64,000 nucleotides of DNA from assembly GCF_049800915.1 (NCBI RefSeq), contig NZ_JBNAFY010000002.1, positions 620,001 through 684,000 of the forward strand, written 5' to 3'. Below the pieces are notes generated by a model. That model was not told where the DNA came from. It did not search any database and was given only the letters and a program-made list of their open reading frames with translations. This DNA comes from Amaricoccus macauensis_A. GTDB taxonomy: Bacteria > Pseudomonadota > Alphaproteobacteria > Rhodobacterales > Rhodobacteraceae. The translations under genes were made by a program, and so were the position numbers. Shown one piece after another: positions 1 through 7,865 of the stretch (position 1 is its first letter; every line of letters starts with the position of its first letter).

Positions 1-23
1 CGCGGGACAGACGAGAGGATTAG

Positions 24-782
24 ATGCGCAAACTTGTGACCGTTTTCCTCGCCGTGTTCGCTATGGCTGTCTCGGCGGTGGCTGAACTGGCCCGGGCACA
101 GGAAGATCAGGCTTCCGTCGATCTGGAGCTGGTTTTGCTGGCGGATGCGTCCGGTTCGATCGACACGGGCGAGATCCGGCTTCAGAGGGCCGGTTATGCC
201 GAGGCGTTGCGCCATGAGGAGGTGCTCTGGGCTATCGCCAATGGCGGGCGCCACGGACGGATCGCCGTGATTTTCATGGAGTGGGCGAGCCATCGGAGCC
301 AGGATGTGGTTGTGCCCTGGACGGTGATCGAGACCGCCGAGGACGCGGTCGCGTTCGGCGAGGCAATCCTCGCGGCACCGCGGCGGACGGTGGGTTCGAA
401 CGCCATTGGCGCGGCTCTTCTGGCGGGGCTCGCGTTGATCGACGGAAACGAGTTCGACGCCTTTCGCAGAGTGATCGATCTCTCGGCGGACAGTCTGTGG
501 AATTCGTCCGGCCCCTCCATCGCCGAGGCACGCGACATCGTGCTCGGGGCCGATGTGGTGATCAACGGGCTGGCGGTGGAATGCCGGAGTTGCAACGGGC
601 GGCCGCGGCCGGGCGATCTCGAACAGGAGTTCACGGACAAGGTGATCGGCGGGCCGGGGTCCTTCGTGGTCACGGCGGACAGCGATGTCTCCTTCTCGCG
701 CGCGGTGCGCCGGAAGCTCATCATGGAGATTGCCGATCTGGCCGGAGCGGGCGGGAGCGAGGCCCCGGTTTTCGCTCGCTAG
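24..782 (+). CDS. DUF1194 secreted VWA-like protein
   Basis: 252 aa. The N-terminus (MRKLVTVFLAVFAMAVSAVA...ARA) is a Sec signal peptide, so the product is periplasmic or secreted. It is followed by a von Willebrand A-like fold of the DUF1194 type: a hydrophobic strand ending in DASGS, which is the DxSxS metal-ion-dependent adhesion motif, and later the alternating strands of a Rossmann-like domain. A cysteine pair (VECRSC) near residues 185-190 could form a disulfide. The ATG at 24 has a GAGAGG ribosome site about 6 nt upstream. DUF1194 proteins are common in Rhodobacterales and have no established function; a protein-binding role through the MIDAS motif is inference. Confidence 0.85.
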   Translation: MRKLVTVFLAVFAMAVSAVAELARAQEDQASVDLELVLLADASGSIDTGEIRLQRAGYAEALRHEEVLWAIANGGRHGRIAVIFMEWASHRSQDVVVPWTVIETAEDAVAFGEAILAAPRRTVGSNAIGAALLAGLALIDGNEFDAFRRVIDLSADSLWNSSGPSIAEARDIVLGADVVINGLAVECRSCNGRPRPGDLEQEFTDKVIGGPGSFVVTADSDVSFSRAVRRKLIMEIADLAGAGGSEAPVFAR

Positions 783-835
783 ACGCCCTGCTCCTGCAGC
801 GCCGGAGCAATACAGCCGCGTACCGAGGCCGCACA

Positions 836-1735
836 TCAGGCGGTGTCGTCGGCATAGATGCGGATGAAGCGCCCGCCGACCTCCAGCCCCATAAAGCGCT
901 GGTCGAATTCGATGCAGAGCCGCTGGGCCAGTGCAACCACGCCGTCGGTGCTGTCGGTTCGGATGCGGGCGAGCAGGATCGGCCGCCGCATCCCGTCGAA
1001 GATCGCGTCCGCGGTCTGGATCGTGGCGGAGGGAAAGCTGCGCGCGATGGTGTTGCAGAGATGGTCGATATCGGCGTCGGTGATCTCGCGGCCCGACGTA
1101 TTGGGCAGGTAGATGAGATGGACCGGCTGGCCGATGACCCCGTCGAGATTGCGTGGCGCTACGGCGTGCCTTCCTGGTTCAAGAGCGCCGTCGGCGCGGA
1201 TCGTGCATTCCGCTTCGGCGGCTGTCTGGTCAAAGATCGCTTCGAGCGCGGCGTTGGCACCTCGGCCCGCGTCGATCAGGTGGCGACATCCGTCGAGATA
1301 ACCGAGCTTGCGGTCGGTTCCCCAGCCCGCAGGCGGAGAGACCGCGATGGCGCGCAGGTTCGAGATCACGTCCGCCGTCTTCACGATGCGTGCATCCAGA
1401 GATTTGTGCGGCATTGCCGCGATGCGCCGGCGCCGGCGTTCATCCTTGGGCAGCGACATGTCATCAGAGTTTTCGGTGACGATACGCGCAACCCGGTCGC
1501 CGAATTCCGCTGCAAGCTGTTCGGCGGTGATCGGCGTGTCCTCGACGACATCGTGCAGCAAGGCGGCGATGAGCAGTTCCTCGTCTTCCCCGCCGGTTGT
1601 CCGGGCAACAAGTTCAAGCACTTCGAGAAGGTGGTTGATGTAGGGTTCTTGGGCGGCACCCTTGCGGCGCTGGTTCGCGTGCGCCTCCGCGGCATAGACA
1701 AGTGCGCGGGTCAGCCCCACCATTGCCGTATTCAT
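836..1735 (-). CDS. MESH1-like HD hydrolase with C-terminal extension
   Basis: 299 aa from the ATG at 1735; the open frame runs further upstream but without a plausible start. The first ~170 residues match the hydrolase half of RelA/SpoT and the stand-alone MESH1 family: H35, the H61-D62 doublet in LLHDVVEDT, E65-D66, then KTAD (D122) and N126 in ISNLRAI. Such enzymes remove the 3' pyrophosphate of (p)ppGpp or act on NADPH. There is no synthetase or TGS domain. Residues ~175-299 are an additional domain that I do not recognise, with an alternating beta/alpha pattern. It is convergent with the DUF1194 gene. Substrate is not decidable from sequence. Confidence 0.82.
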   Translation of the reverse strand: MNTAMVGLTRALVYAAEAHANQRRKGAAQEPYINHLLEVLELVARTTGGEDEELLIAALLHDVVEDTPITAEQLAAEFGDRVARIVTENSDDMSLPKDERRRRRIAAMPHKSLDARIVKTADVISNLRAIAVSPPAGWGTDRKLGYLDGCRHLIDAGRGANAALEAIFDQTAAEAECTIRADGALEPGRHAVAPRNLDGVIGQPVHLIYLPNTSGREITDADIDHLCNTIARSFPSATIQTADAIFDGMRRPILLARIRTDSTDGVVALAQRLCIEFDQRFMGLEVGGRFIRIYADDTA

Positions 1736-1875
1736 GTCCGGCGACCTCCAGCCCGAGATCCTCAACTGCGCAAGCCTTCCTAGCACGGCTCTTCGCGGGT
1801 GCAAACGGTCTTGAACCTCGGGGCAGGTAGCGCGCAAAGCTGGCAGGTGCCGGGACGAGAAACAGAGGAAGGCCC

Positions 1876-3048
1876 ATGATACGCGAGACGATTGCACCAC
1901 AGGAGCATGACCTCGAGCGGTCCGTGCAGTTGCGCCGTGCCCTGCATCGCGCTCCGGAGCTTTCGGAGAAGGAACTGCGCACCGCTGCGACGATTGCAGA
2001 GGCAATGCGATCGGCCGGGGCGAGCGAGGTTCTGACCGGCGTCGGTGGGCACGGTGTGGTCGCGATCTTCGATGGGCCAAAGCCGGGACCGGCGGTGATG
2101 CTGCGGGCCGAACTCGATGCGCTGCCGATCCGGGAAGAAACCGGGGTTGCCCATTGCTCCGAAGTGCCGGGGCGCGCCCATCTTTGTGGGCATGACGGGC
2201 ATATGGCGATTCTTCATGCGGTCGCGATGATGCTTGGGCGGAACCGCCCGCAGTCCGGGCGAGCCATTCTGCTGTTTCAGCCTGCCGAGGAGAATGGGGA
2301 GGGGGCACGGGCGATGCTGGCCGATCCGCGGGTGCCGGCGCTCGCGCCCGACTGGATCTTTGCGCTTCACAATCTTCCGGGCCTATCATTCGGGCATGTG
2401 TCGCTTGCCGAGGGGCAGTTCGCCTGTGCATCGGGGGGAATGCGGGTCGCATTTCAGGGTCGTGCCGCCCATGCCTCGAGCCCGGAGACAGGCATCTCCC
2501 CTCGCGCCGCGCTTGCCCGGCTGATGGAAGCACTGCCCGCGCTGGGTTCCGAGGCCCGGTTCCCGGATCCGGACTTTGCGCTGGTGACGATCGCACGCGT
2601 GGCGATGGGTGCCCAGGCCTTCGGTGTTTCACCTGGCGAAGGCGAAATTTGGGCAACGCTCCGCACGCTCAGCGACGAGACCATGGCGAGGCTCGTCTCC
2701 CGCGCCGAGACGCTGGCCCGTCTCGAGGCCGAGGCCGGGGGACTTGGCTGCACGATCAGCTATCACGAGGTGTTTCAATCCTGCCGCAACGACCCGGAGG
2801 CGGTTGTGCGCCTGCGGGCGGCCTTCGACGATCTCGGGGTGCCTCATGGGCCCGAGGGGCAGCCCTGGCGGCCATCGGAGGATTTCGGGCTGTTCGGTGC
2901 CCTTGCGCCGTCCGCGATGTTCTTCCTCGGATCGGGAATCGAACAGCCGCCGCTGCACGATCCGGCCTTCGACTTTCCCGACGACCTTATAGCCGTCGGT
3001 GCGAGGATCTTCCTGCGAGTTCTCGAGCGCGAACTTGGGCTCGACTGA
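1876..3048 (+). CDS. M20 family amidohydrolase (hippurate/IAA-amino-acid hydrolase type)
   Basis: 390 aa zinc-dependent amidohydrolase of the M20D group, which cleaves N-acyl amino acids such as hippurate. Visible signatures are ALHRAPELSEKE near the N-terminus, the first metal ligands in LCGHDGHMA, the acidic pair in QPAEENGEG, a dimerisation-domain segment, and the C-terminal metal-binding region around PSEDFGLFG. No signal peptide, so cytoplasmic. The ATG at 1876 follows GAGGAAGG. The 140-nt gap upstream is the divergent control region with the HD hydrolase. The gene ends 15 nt before the convergent NlpC/P60-like gene. The exact acyl substrate is unknown. Confidence 0.88.
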   Translation: MIRETIAPQEHDLERSVQLRRALHRAPELSEKELRTAATIAEAMRSAGASEVLTGVGGHGVVAIFDGPKPGPAVMLRAELDALPIREETGVAHCSEVPGRAHLCGHDGHMAILHAVAMMLGRNRPQSGRAILLFQPAEENGEGARAMLADPRVPALAPDWIFALHNLPGLSFGHVSLAEGQFACASGGMRVAFQGRAAHASSPETGISPRAALARLMEALPALGSEARFPDPDFALVTIARVAMGAQAFGVSPGEGEIWATLRTLSDETMARLVSRAETLARLEAEAGGLGCTISYHEVFQSCRNDPEAVVRLRAAFDDLGVPHGPEGQPWRPSEDFGLFGALAPSAMFFLGSGIEQPPLHDPAFDFPDDLIAVGARIFLRVLERELGLD

Positions 3049-3063
3049 AACCGCCCCTCCCGG

Positions 3064-3891
3064 TCAGGCTGCGCCGGTTTCGGTCAGTTCTTCCGGGGGT
3101 GGCGGAATGAGCACTTCGGTTGGTTCGTGCCAGGTGAGGGTGCGGTGATCGAATCCGTCCGCGAGCGTCGGCTTCACGATCTCGAAATAGGGTGAGAGGT
3201 CGAAGTCGCGTGGCGCGAAAAGCGAGTGGTGCCGAATGTGGAGGATCTCCCTGCGCTGCCGGCGGGCGAGCTTGTCGGCTCGGAAGTCCTTGGTGATCTT
3301 CGGCAGGATCGGGTAGTGCACCTTCTGGAACGCCTCGGCGATCAGCGAGGAGCAGATCGCGCGCGTGGGGTCGCCGGACCCGAAGGAAAGCATGCGCCTG
3401 CGCCAGCGTACCGGGACCGGTGGTGTTGGGAGGAAGAAGCGCATGAGGTCCAGGATGTTCTTCGTATCGTAGCGCAGGCCGATGCTCGATATCATGAAGT
3501 GCACGATCGTCGCCCGATCCTGGTCCGACAGGCTCGCGGCGCGGCAGATGCGCGTATTGTAGTGCTCGTATTTCGAGAGCGGGGCCGCCACGCAGCCTTC
3601 GCCGACGTTGACCTCCACGAGGCTCAGCGGTTCGCCCGAGGCGGACACCCGACCGAGTGCATTCCCGACGTAAAGCGCCGAGTGCGACCACGTCGATTGG
3701 GTGAGATACTTGATGGCAGTGGAAATGCGCGCGTGACCTTCCACGAGCAAGACGTCGCCCGGCTGCAGAACCCGGCGCAATGCGGCGATGTTGGCGTGGG
3801 TATAGGGGCGGAACCCGGGGCGGGGCCGGTCCAGCCGCGTGGCGAGGTAGCGTCCCGCCCTGTCCATCAAGGTCTCGCCGTATTCACTCAT
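3064..3891 (-). CDS. Permuted NlpC/P60-like (YiiX/YaeF type) hydrolase
   Basis: 275 aa from ATG at 3891; a longer frame exists upstream but lacks homology-like sequence. The order of the catalytic residues is His first (H70 in TWSHSALYVG, preceded by GDVLLVEGHARIS) and Cys later (C180 in AICSSLIAEAF), which is the circularly permuted papain fold of the YiiX/YaeF/LRAT-related group. These proteins act on lipid or peptide amides; many are uncharacterised. No signal peptide or membrane segment is evident, so location is cytoplasmic by default. It stands alone, convergent with the M20 hydrolase. Confidence 0.75.
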   Translation of the reverse strand: MSEYGETLMDRAGRYLATRLDRPRPGFRPYTHANIAALRRVLQPGDVLLVEGHARISTAIKYLTQSTWSHSALYVGNALGRVSASGEPLSLVEVNVGEGCVAAPLSKYEHYNTRICRAASLSDQDRATIVHFMISSIGLRYDTKNILDLMRFFLPTPPVPVRWRRRMLSFGSGDPTRAICSSLIAEAFQKVHYPILPKITKDFRADKLARRQRREILHIRHHSLFAPRDFDLSPYFEIVKPTLADGFDHRTLTWHEPTEVLIPPPPEELTETGAA

Positions 3892-4357
3892 GATCCTGCC
3901 CCGCACTGCCCCAGCGCCATGCAGGGGCGTCTCCTTCCTCTTCGCAGGATGCACCGAAATCCTTTCGCAGTCCTCACTTTCCGTAAACTGACTGTGAAAC
4001 GCATCGTCATCCTGTCGCGTTCGGGAACGATGCCGAGGCAGGGCTTCCGGCCTTGCGCAACTGCGCGGGGCAGGGGCTTGGGAGCCCGCACTTAGGGGCA
4101 TTTTTGTCAGCGCTCCCAATGAAAACAGGGCGTGGGGCAAGGCCAAATGGCCCGCGATTCCTGTATTCCAGCCGCCTGCAGGGCGTTAACCGAATTCGCA
4201 CTTCTGTCGCGGCAATCTCGGCTGAAACGGCACAGCGCAACTCAAGTGTGATCTCGGATTGTCTTTCAAACTGAATTGCTTTCGGGCTAGCTTCCCGCAA
4301 CCGCGCCGAGGCGCATACGATGTAACAAATCCTCCAGACCCGACGAAGGATGAGTGA
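3892..4357. other. Intergenic region upstream of ECF sigma gene
   Basis: 466 nt between two divergent genes. I find no convincing short gene or RNA. It must hold the promoter of the NlpC/P60-like gene (left edge) and of the sigma factor (right edge). The only motif worth naming is the ECF-like promoter candidate at 4322-4347, listed separately. The region is slightly less GC-rich than its neighbours around 4180-4290. Confidence 0.5.
4322..4347 (+). promoter_or_regulatory. Candidate ECF (SigF/NrsF-type) autoregulatory promoter
   Basis: GTAACA at 4322-4327, a 16-nt spacer, then CGAA at 4344-4347. This resembles the GTAACC-N16-CGAA promoter of Caulobacter SigF, the ECF factor that pairs with an NrsF-type anti-sigma. 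The difficulty is that CGAAGGA is also the natural ribosome site of the sigma gene (ATG at 4358), so a transcript from this promoter would be nearly leaderless. Confidence 0.35.
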
Positions 4358-4906
4358 ATGGACCCGGCGAACGCACCACAGCTCGAAGATCTGCTGAGGG
4401 CGGCAAATCGGGGGGACCGGCGGGCCTATGCCTCCTTCCTCAAGTCGATCACGCCGCTTGTGCGGGGCGTCGCCAGGTCACGAAGTTCGGGTCTTGGAAT
4501 GGATATCTGCGAGGACATCGTGCAGGAAACCCTGCTCGCGATACATCAGAAGCGCCATACGTGGCGGGAGGACATGCCTGTGCGCCCCTGGCTCTATGCC
4601 ATCGTGCGCTACAAGGTGATCGATGCCTTCCGCGCGCGGGGTCGGCGGGTACACGTGCCCATCGACGAGTTCGCAGAAGTCATTCCGGCCGAGCCCGGAG
4701 AAGATCCGACCCAGCGCGGAGACGTCGAGCGTGTGATCTCGAAGCTCGATGTGCGTTCGTCGCGGATCGTCCGGGCCATTGGTCTTGAAGGCGCAAGCAT
4801 TGCCGATGTTGCTGCGGAACACGACATGTCCGAGACGGCGGTGCGCGTAGCGCTTCATCGCGGGCTCAAGCGGCTCGCGAAACTGCGGGAAAGCATGATC
4901 GAATGA
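4358..4906 (+). CDS. ECF RNA polymerase sigma factor
   Basis: 182 aa, the usual size of an ECF sigma factor. Region 2 is visible at residues ~20-90 (IVQETLLAIHQKRHTW...PVRPWLYAIVRYKVIDAFR), the acidic linker follows, and region 4 with its helix-turn-helix lies at ~130-175 (EGASIADVAAEHDMSETAVRVALHRGLKRL). The next gene overlaps its stop by four bases (ATGA) and encodes an NrsF/DUF1109 membrane protein, so the sigma factor is presumably held at the membrane and released by a signal. In Caulobacter the equivalent SigF-NrsF pair answers oxidative and heavy-metal stress; that this one does the same is inference. Confidence 0.9.
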   Translation: MDPANAPQLEDLLRAANRGDRRAYASFLKSITPLVRGVARSRSSGLGMDICEDIVQETLLAIHQKRHTWREDMPVRPWLYAIVRYKVIDAFRARGRRVHVPIDEFAEVIPAEPGEDPTQRGDVERVISKLDVRSSRIVRAIGLEGASIADVAAEHDMSETAVRVALHRGLKRLAKLRESMIE

Positions 4907-5538
4907 AGACGGAAACGCTGATCGACACACTTTCTGCCGATGTCATGCCAAGATCGAGGGTGGAGGCCGTTCTGCCCTGGATCCTGTTGGCGACGACCTT
5001 GGTATTCGGCGGCGCCTATCTGGTGATTGCGGGCGTACGGCCCGACCTTGTGGTGGCCTTGGGCCATGCGAACGTGCTCATCAAGCAGGTCTTCCCGGCG
5101 CTGCTGGCGGTAGGCGGGCTCGGGCTTGTCATGCGGCTGGGCTGTCCCGGCTCGGGAACGGGGCGCTGGCCGCTGCTTCTGATGGCGGGGGCGGTCTCGG
5201 TTCTCGTGGCGATGGTCGTGCAGCTCGTCGTCCTGCCGGCCTCGGTCTGGCCCATGGCCTTCCGCGGCAAGAGCCTAGCTGTCTGCCTTACGGTCATTCC
5301 GCTTATGTCGCTGCCGATCCTGGCCGGTTCGCTGCTTGTGTTGCGCCAGTCCGCGCCGATCCATCCGGGCCTTTGCGGGGCGGTGGCCGGGTTGATGAGC
5401 GCGGGTGCGGCCGCGACGGCCTATGCCTTCTTCTGCACTGACGACAATCCGCTTTTCTACGGCACCTGGTACGGCGCGGGCATCCTTGGCATTGCATTCC
5501 TCGGGTATCTCCTCGGCCGGCGATTCCTGCGCTGGTAA
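4903..5538 (+). CDS. NrsF/DUF1109-type membrane anti-sigma factor
   Basis: 211 aa with six predictable membrane helices (for example VLPWILLATTLVFGGAYLVIAG and ILGIAFLGYLLG near the C-terminus), matching the NrsF (DUF1109) family. Members are integral-membrane anti-sigma factors encoded directly behind their ECF sigma gene; here the two genes overlap by four bases and must be translationally coupled. The N-terminus starts with the typical TETLIDTLSADVMP segment, expected to face the cytoplasm and contact the sigma factor. Cysteines in loops (GCPGSG, FFCTDD) could be sensing residues, as proposed for the Caulobacter protein; this is inference. Confidence 0.85.
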   Translation: MKTETLIDTLSADVMPRSRVEAVLPWILLATTLVFGGAYLVIAGVRPDLVVALGHANVLIKQVFPALLAVGGLGLVMRLGCPGSGTGRWPLLLMAGAVSVLVAMVVQLVVLPASVWPMAFRGKSLAVCLTVIPLMSLPILAGSLLVLRQSAPIHPGLCGAVAGLMSAGAAATAYAFFCTDDNPLFYGTWYGAGILGIAFLGYLLGRRFLRW

Positions 5539-5635
5539 CTCCGGGCCCGGCTCGCAGGCGGCGCTTGGCTCAATCGGGCTTGGCAGGCTGCTGGCGGGCC
5601 GGTATACCGCCCCCCTGACGTTGTGGAGGTCCGGT

Positions 5636-6373
5636 TTGAGCGAGAGCGATTCCTTTATTTCGGAGGTGAGCGAAGAAGTTCGCCGCGACAAGCTCTATGC
5701 GTTTCTGCGCCGCTGGGGCTGGCTCCTCGGCCTGGTGATCCTGCTGATTGTCGGTGGCACCGCGACGATGGAATGGCGCAAGCACCAGAGCGAGCAGGCC
5801 GCCCGCGCCAGCGGCGACGAGATCCGCGCGGCGCTGGCCGAGACCGATCCGGCGGCCCGTGCCGAAGCGTTGGCACCGATTTCCGAGGGCGCTTCCGGTG
5901 CCGCGGTGGTTGCACGCTTCGCGCGAGCGAGCAGTCTTGCGGAAGCGGGCGATCTCGAAACTGCTGGTGCCACGCTCGCAGGCATCGCCGCCGACCCGGA
6001 AACCTCCGATCTCTACCGCAATCTCGCCCGCCTTCAGCGGGTCATGATCATGGGCGATGCGCTGCCGGCCTCGGAACGGCTGGCTGCACTCGAGACGCTG
6101 ACACTGGCGGGCTCGCCCTTCCGGGCCATCGGCCTCGAGCAGCGCGCGATGGTGCGCATCGAAACCGGTGAGACCGAGGCAGCGATCGATGATCTGCGGG
6201 CCGTGCTCGACGCCCCCGGTGCGTCCGAGGAGCAGCGCAACCGGGTGCAGCAATTCATCATCGCGCTGGGCGAAGAGGTAATCCCCGAAGCACCGGAGGT
6301 GCCCGAGACGCCGGCGCCCGACGACGGCGAGGGCGAGACGGATGCGTCCGGCGCCGGCCCGGCGGACGGCTAG
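5636..6373 (+). CDS. YfgM-like membrane-anchored TPR protein (TTG start)
   Basis: 245 aa. A GGAGG ribosome site at 5625-5629 lies 6 nt before a TTG codon at 5636 that begins SESDSFISEVSEEVRRDKL, so I choose this start over the longer upstream frame. One membrane helix (residues ~25-45, WGWLLGLVILLIVGG) follows a short cytoplasmic N-terminus; the periplasmic part is a helical tetratricopeptide-like domain (TPR_21 type), ending in an acidic, proline-rich tail. The order TPR protein-bamB-der is the same as E. coli yfgM-bamB-der, where YfgM is a chaperone partner of SecYEG. Function by synteny and architecture. Confidence 0.85.
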   Translation: MSESDSFISEVSEEVRRDKLYAFLRRWGWLLGLVILLIVGGTATMEWRKHQSEQAARASGDEIRAALAETDPAARAEALAPISEGASGAAVVARFARASSLAEAGDLETAGATLAGIAADPETSDLYRNLARLQRVMIMGDALPASERLAALETLTLAGSPFRAIGLEQRAMVRIETGETEAAIDDLRAVLDAPGASEEQRNRVQQFIIALGEEVIPEAPEVPETPAPDDGEGETDASGAGPADG

Positions 6374-6389
6374 GGGCGGAGGGCGACCG

Positions 6390-7751
6390 ATGGGCGAGAC
6401 CGTTACTACGCGCAATTCCGCTGCGTTCGGCCTGCCCCGGTTCGGGGTTCTGGCGCTCGCCGCTGTTCTCGCGATTGCCGGTTGCGATCGCGGCGACAAG
6501 CCGCTGCCCGGCGAACGGGAGCCCGTCCGCCCGCAAACCGGCATTCTGGATGATGCAGCGGCGCCGACGCGTGCCAGGCCCATCAGCCTGCCTGCCGCAA
6601 TAACCAATGCGGACTGGGCGCAGCGAAATGGAACAGCCGCCGGCCGTCTTTCGCACCCAGCTCTCGCCCCGCTCCCTCAGATCCGCTGGACGCGCGATAT
6701 CGGGGAAGGCTCGGGCCGTCGGTCGAAGCTCGTCATTTCGCCGGTCGCGGCAGGCGGGCTGGTCTTTGCGGTGGATGCCGCCGCGCAACTCAGCGCGTTG
6801 ACTCCCCAGGGCGAGACGGTCTGGTCGCTCAGCCTGGTGCCCGAAGGCCAGCGCCCCGATGCGGGGCCGGGCGGCGGGCTCGGAGTGTCGGGGGGCGTGC
6901 TCTACGCCTCAACAGGGTTCGGTGAGGTCTTTGCCATTTCGGCCGGCACGGGCCAGATCCTCTGGCGCGAAACCGTGGAAGCGCCGATCCGCTCCGCGCC
7001 GGTCATCGAGGGTGGCCGGGTGACGGTCGTGCTCGGTGACGACCGCGCCATGGCATTCTCGGCCTCGGACGGCAGCCTGGTCTGGGAGGTCAGCAGCACC
7101 GGAGGCACCGGTCTGATGGGCGGCGCGACGCCTGCGGTTTCGGGCGGGCTGACGGTCATTCCGTTCGCATCCGGCGAGATCCGGGGCGTCTCGGCCTCAG
7201 GCGGGCTCTGGCAGTGGGCCACGGTGATCACAATGGGCCGTCTCGATCTGGCCCGCAGTGCCATCGGGGACATTTCGGGCGATCCGGTCTTCTCGGGCTC
7301 CAGCGTTTTCGCCTCAAGCCAGAATGGCCGGACGATCCGCATCGACCGCAACACCGGCGAGCGGCTCTGGACCATGCCGGAGGGGGCCTATGGCCCGGTC
7401 TGGCCGGCGGGCGGCTCGATCTTCCTCGTCTCGGACGAATCGCGGCTCGTGCGGGCCGATGCGAGCCAGGGAACCGAGATCTGGGCCGTGGACCTGCCGG
7501 ACCTGTTTCCGAACCGCAACTGGCTTGGCGACCGCCAGCCTTTCCGCGCGATCACCCATTTCGGGCCGATCCTGGCAGGCGGCAGGCTCTGGGTTGCGAG
7601 TGGCGACGCGATGTTGCGGGCCTATTCCCCGACCGATGGCGCACTTCTGGCCGAGATCCCGCTGCCTGCGGGCGCGGCGGCCCCACCGATCGTCGCGGGC
7701 GGCATCATGTATGTGGTGACGGAAGACGCAGAACTGATCGCACTGCAATAG
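6390..7751 (+). CDS. bamB: BamB-like outer-membrane assembly lipoprotein
   Basis: 453 aa from the ATG at 6390. A short hydrophobic stretch ends in LAIAGC, a lipobox, so this is a lipoprotein. The rest consists of repeated PQQ-like beta-propeller blades (repeats of G.. W ... V..A.G..Y, e.g. GVLYASTGFGEVFAISAGTG and GRTIRIDRNTGERLW). BamB is the scaffold lipoprotein of the BAM complex that helps insert outer-membrane proteins. It follows the YfgM-like gene by 16 nt and is followed by der, the order found in many Proteobacteria, which supports the call over a quinoprotein dehydrogenase. Confidence 0.9.
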   Translation: MGETVTTRNSAAFGLPRFGVLALAAVLAIAGCDRGDKPLPGEREPVRPQTGILDDAAAPTRARPISLPAAITNADWAQRNGTAAGRLSHPALAPLPQIRWTRDIGEGSGRRSKLVISPVAAGGLVFAVDAAAQLSALTPQGETVWSLSLVPEGQRPDAGPGGGLGVSGGVLYASTGFGEVFAISAGTGQILWRETVEAPIRSAPVIEGGRVTVVLGDDRAMAFSASDGSLVWEVSSTGGTGLMGGATPAVSGGLTVIPFASGEIRGVSASGGLWQWATVITMGRLDLARSAIGDISGDPVFSGSSVFASSQNGRTIRIDRNTGERLWTMPEGAYGPVWPAGGSIFLVSDESRLVRADASQGTEIWAVDLPDLFPNRNWLGDRQPFRAITHFGPILAGGRLWVASGDAMLRAYSPTDGALLAEIPLPAGAAAPPIVAGGIMYVVTEDAELIALQ

Positions 7752-7865
7752 GCGGTGCGGTCACAGGCGTCGCAATCAATCCCGGATCGAATTGCAATCC
7801 GGACCGGTTTCGGGCAAGGAAGCGCGCTCTGATACCGCGCGCCGCTTCCCCGGAGTAGACCGCAC

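Noticed and set aside
281..1783. 500-codon open frame across the DUF1194 and HD-hydrolase genes
   Set aside because: Overlaps two recognisable genes; composition typical of a shadow frame.
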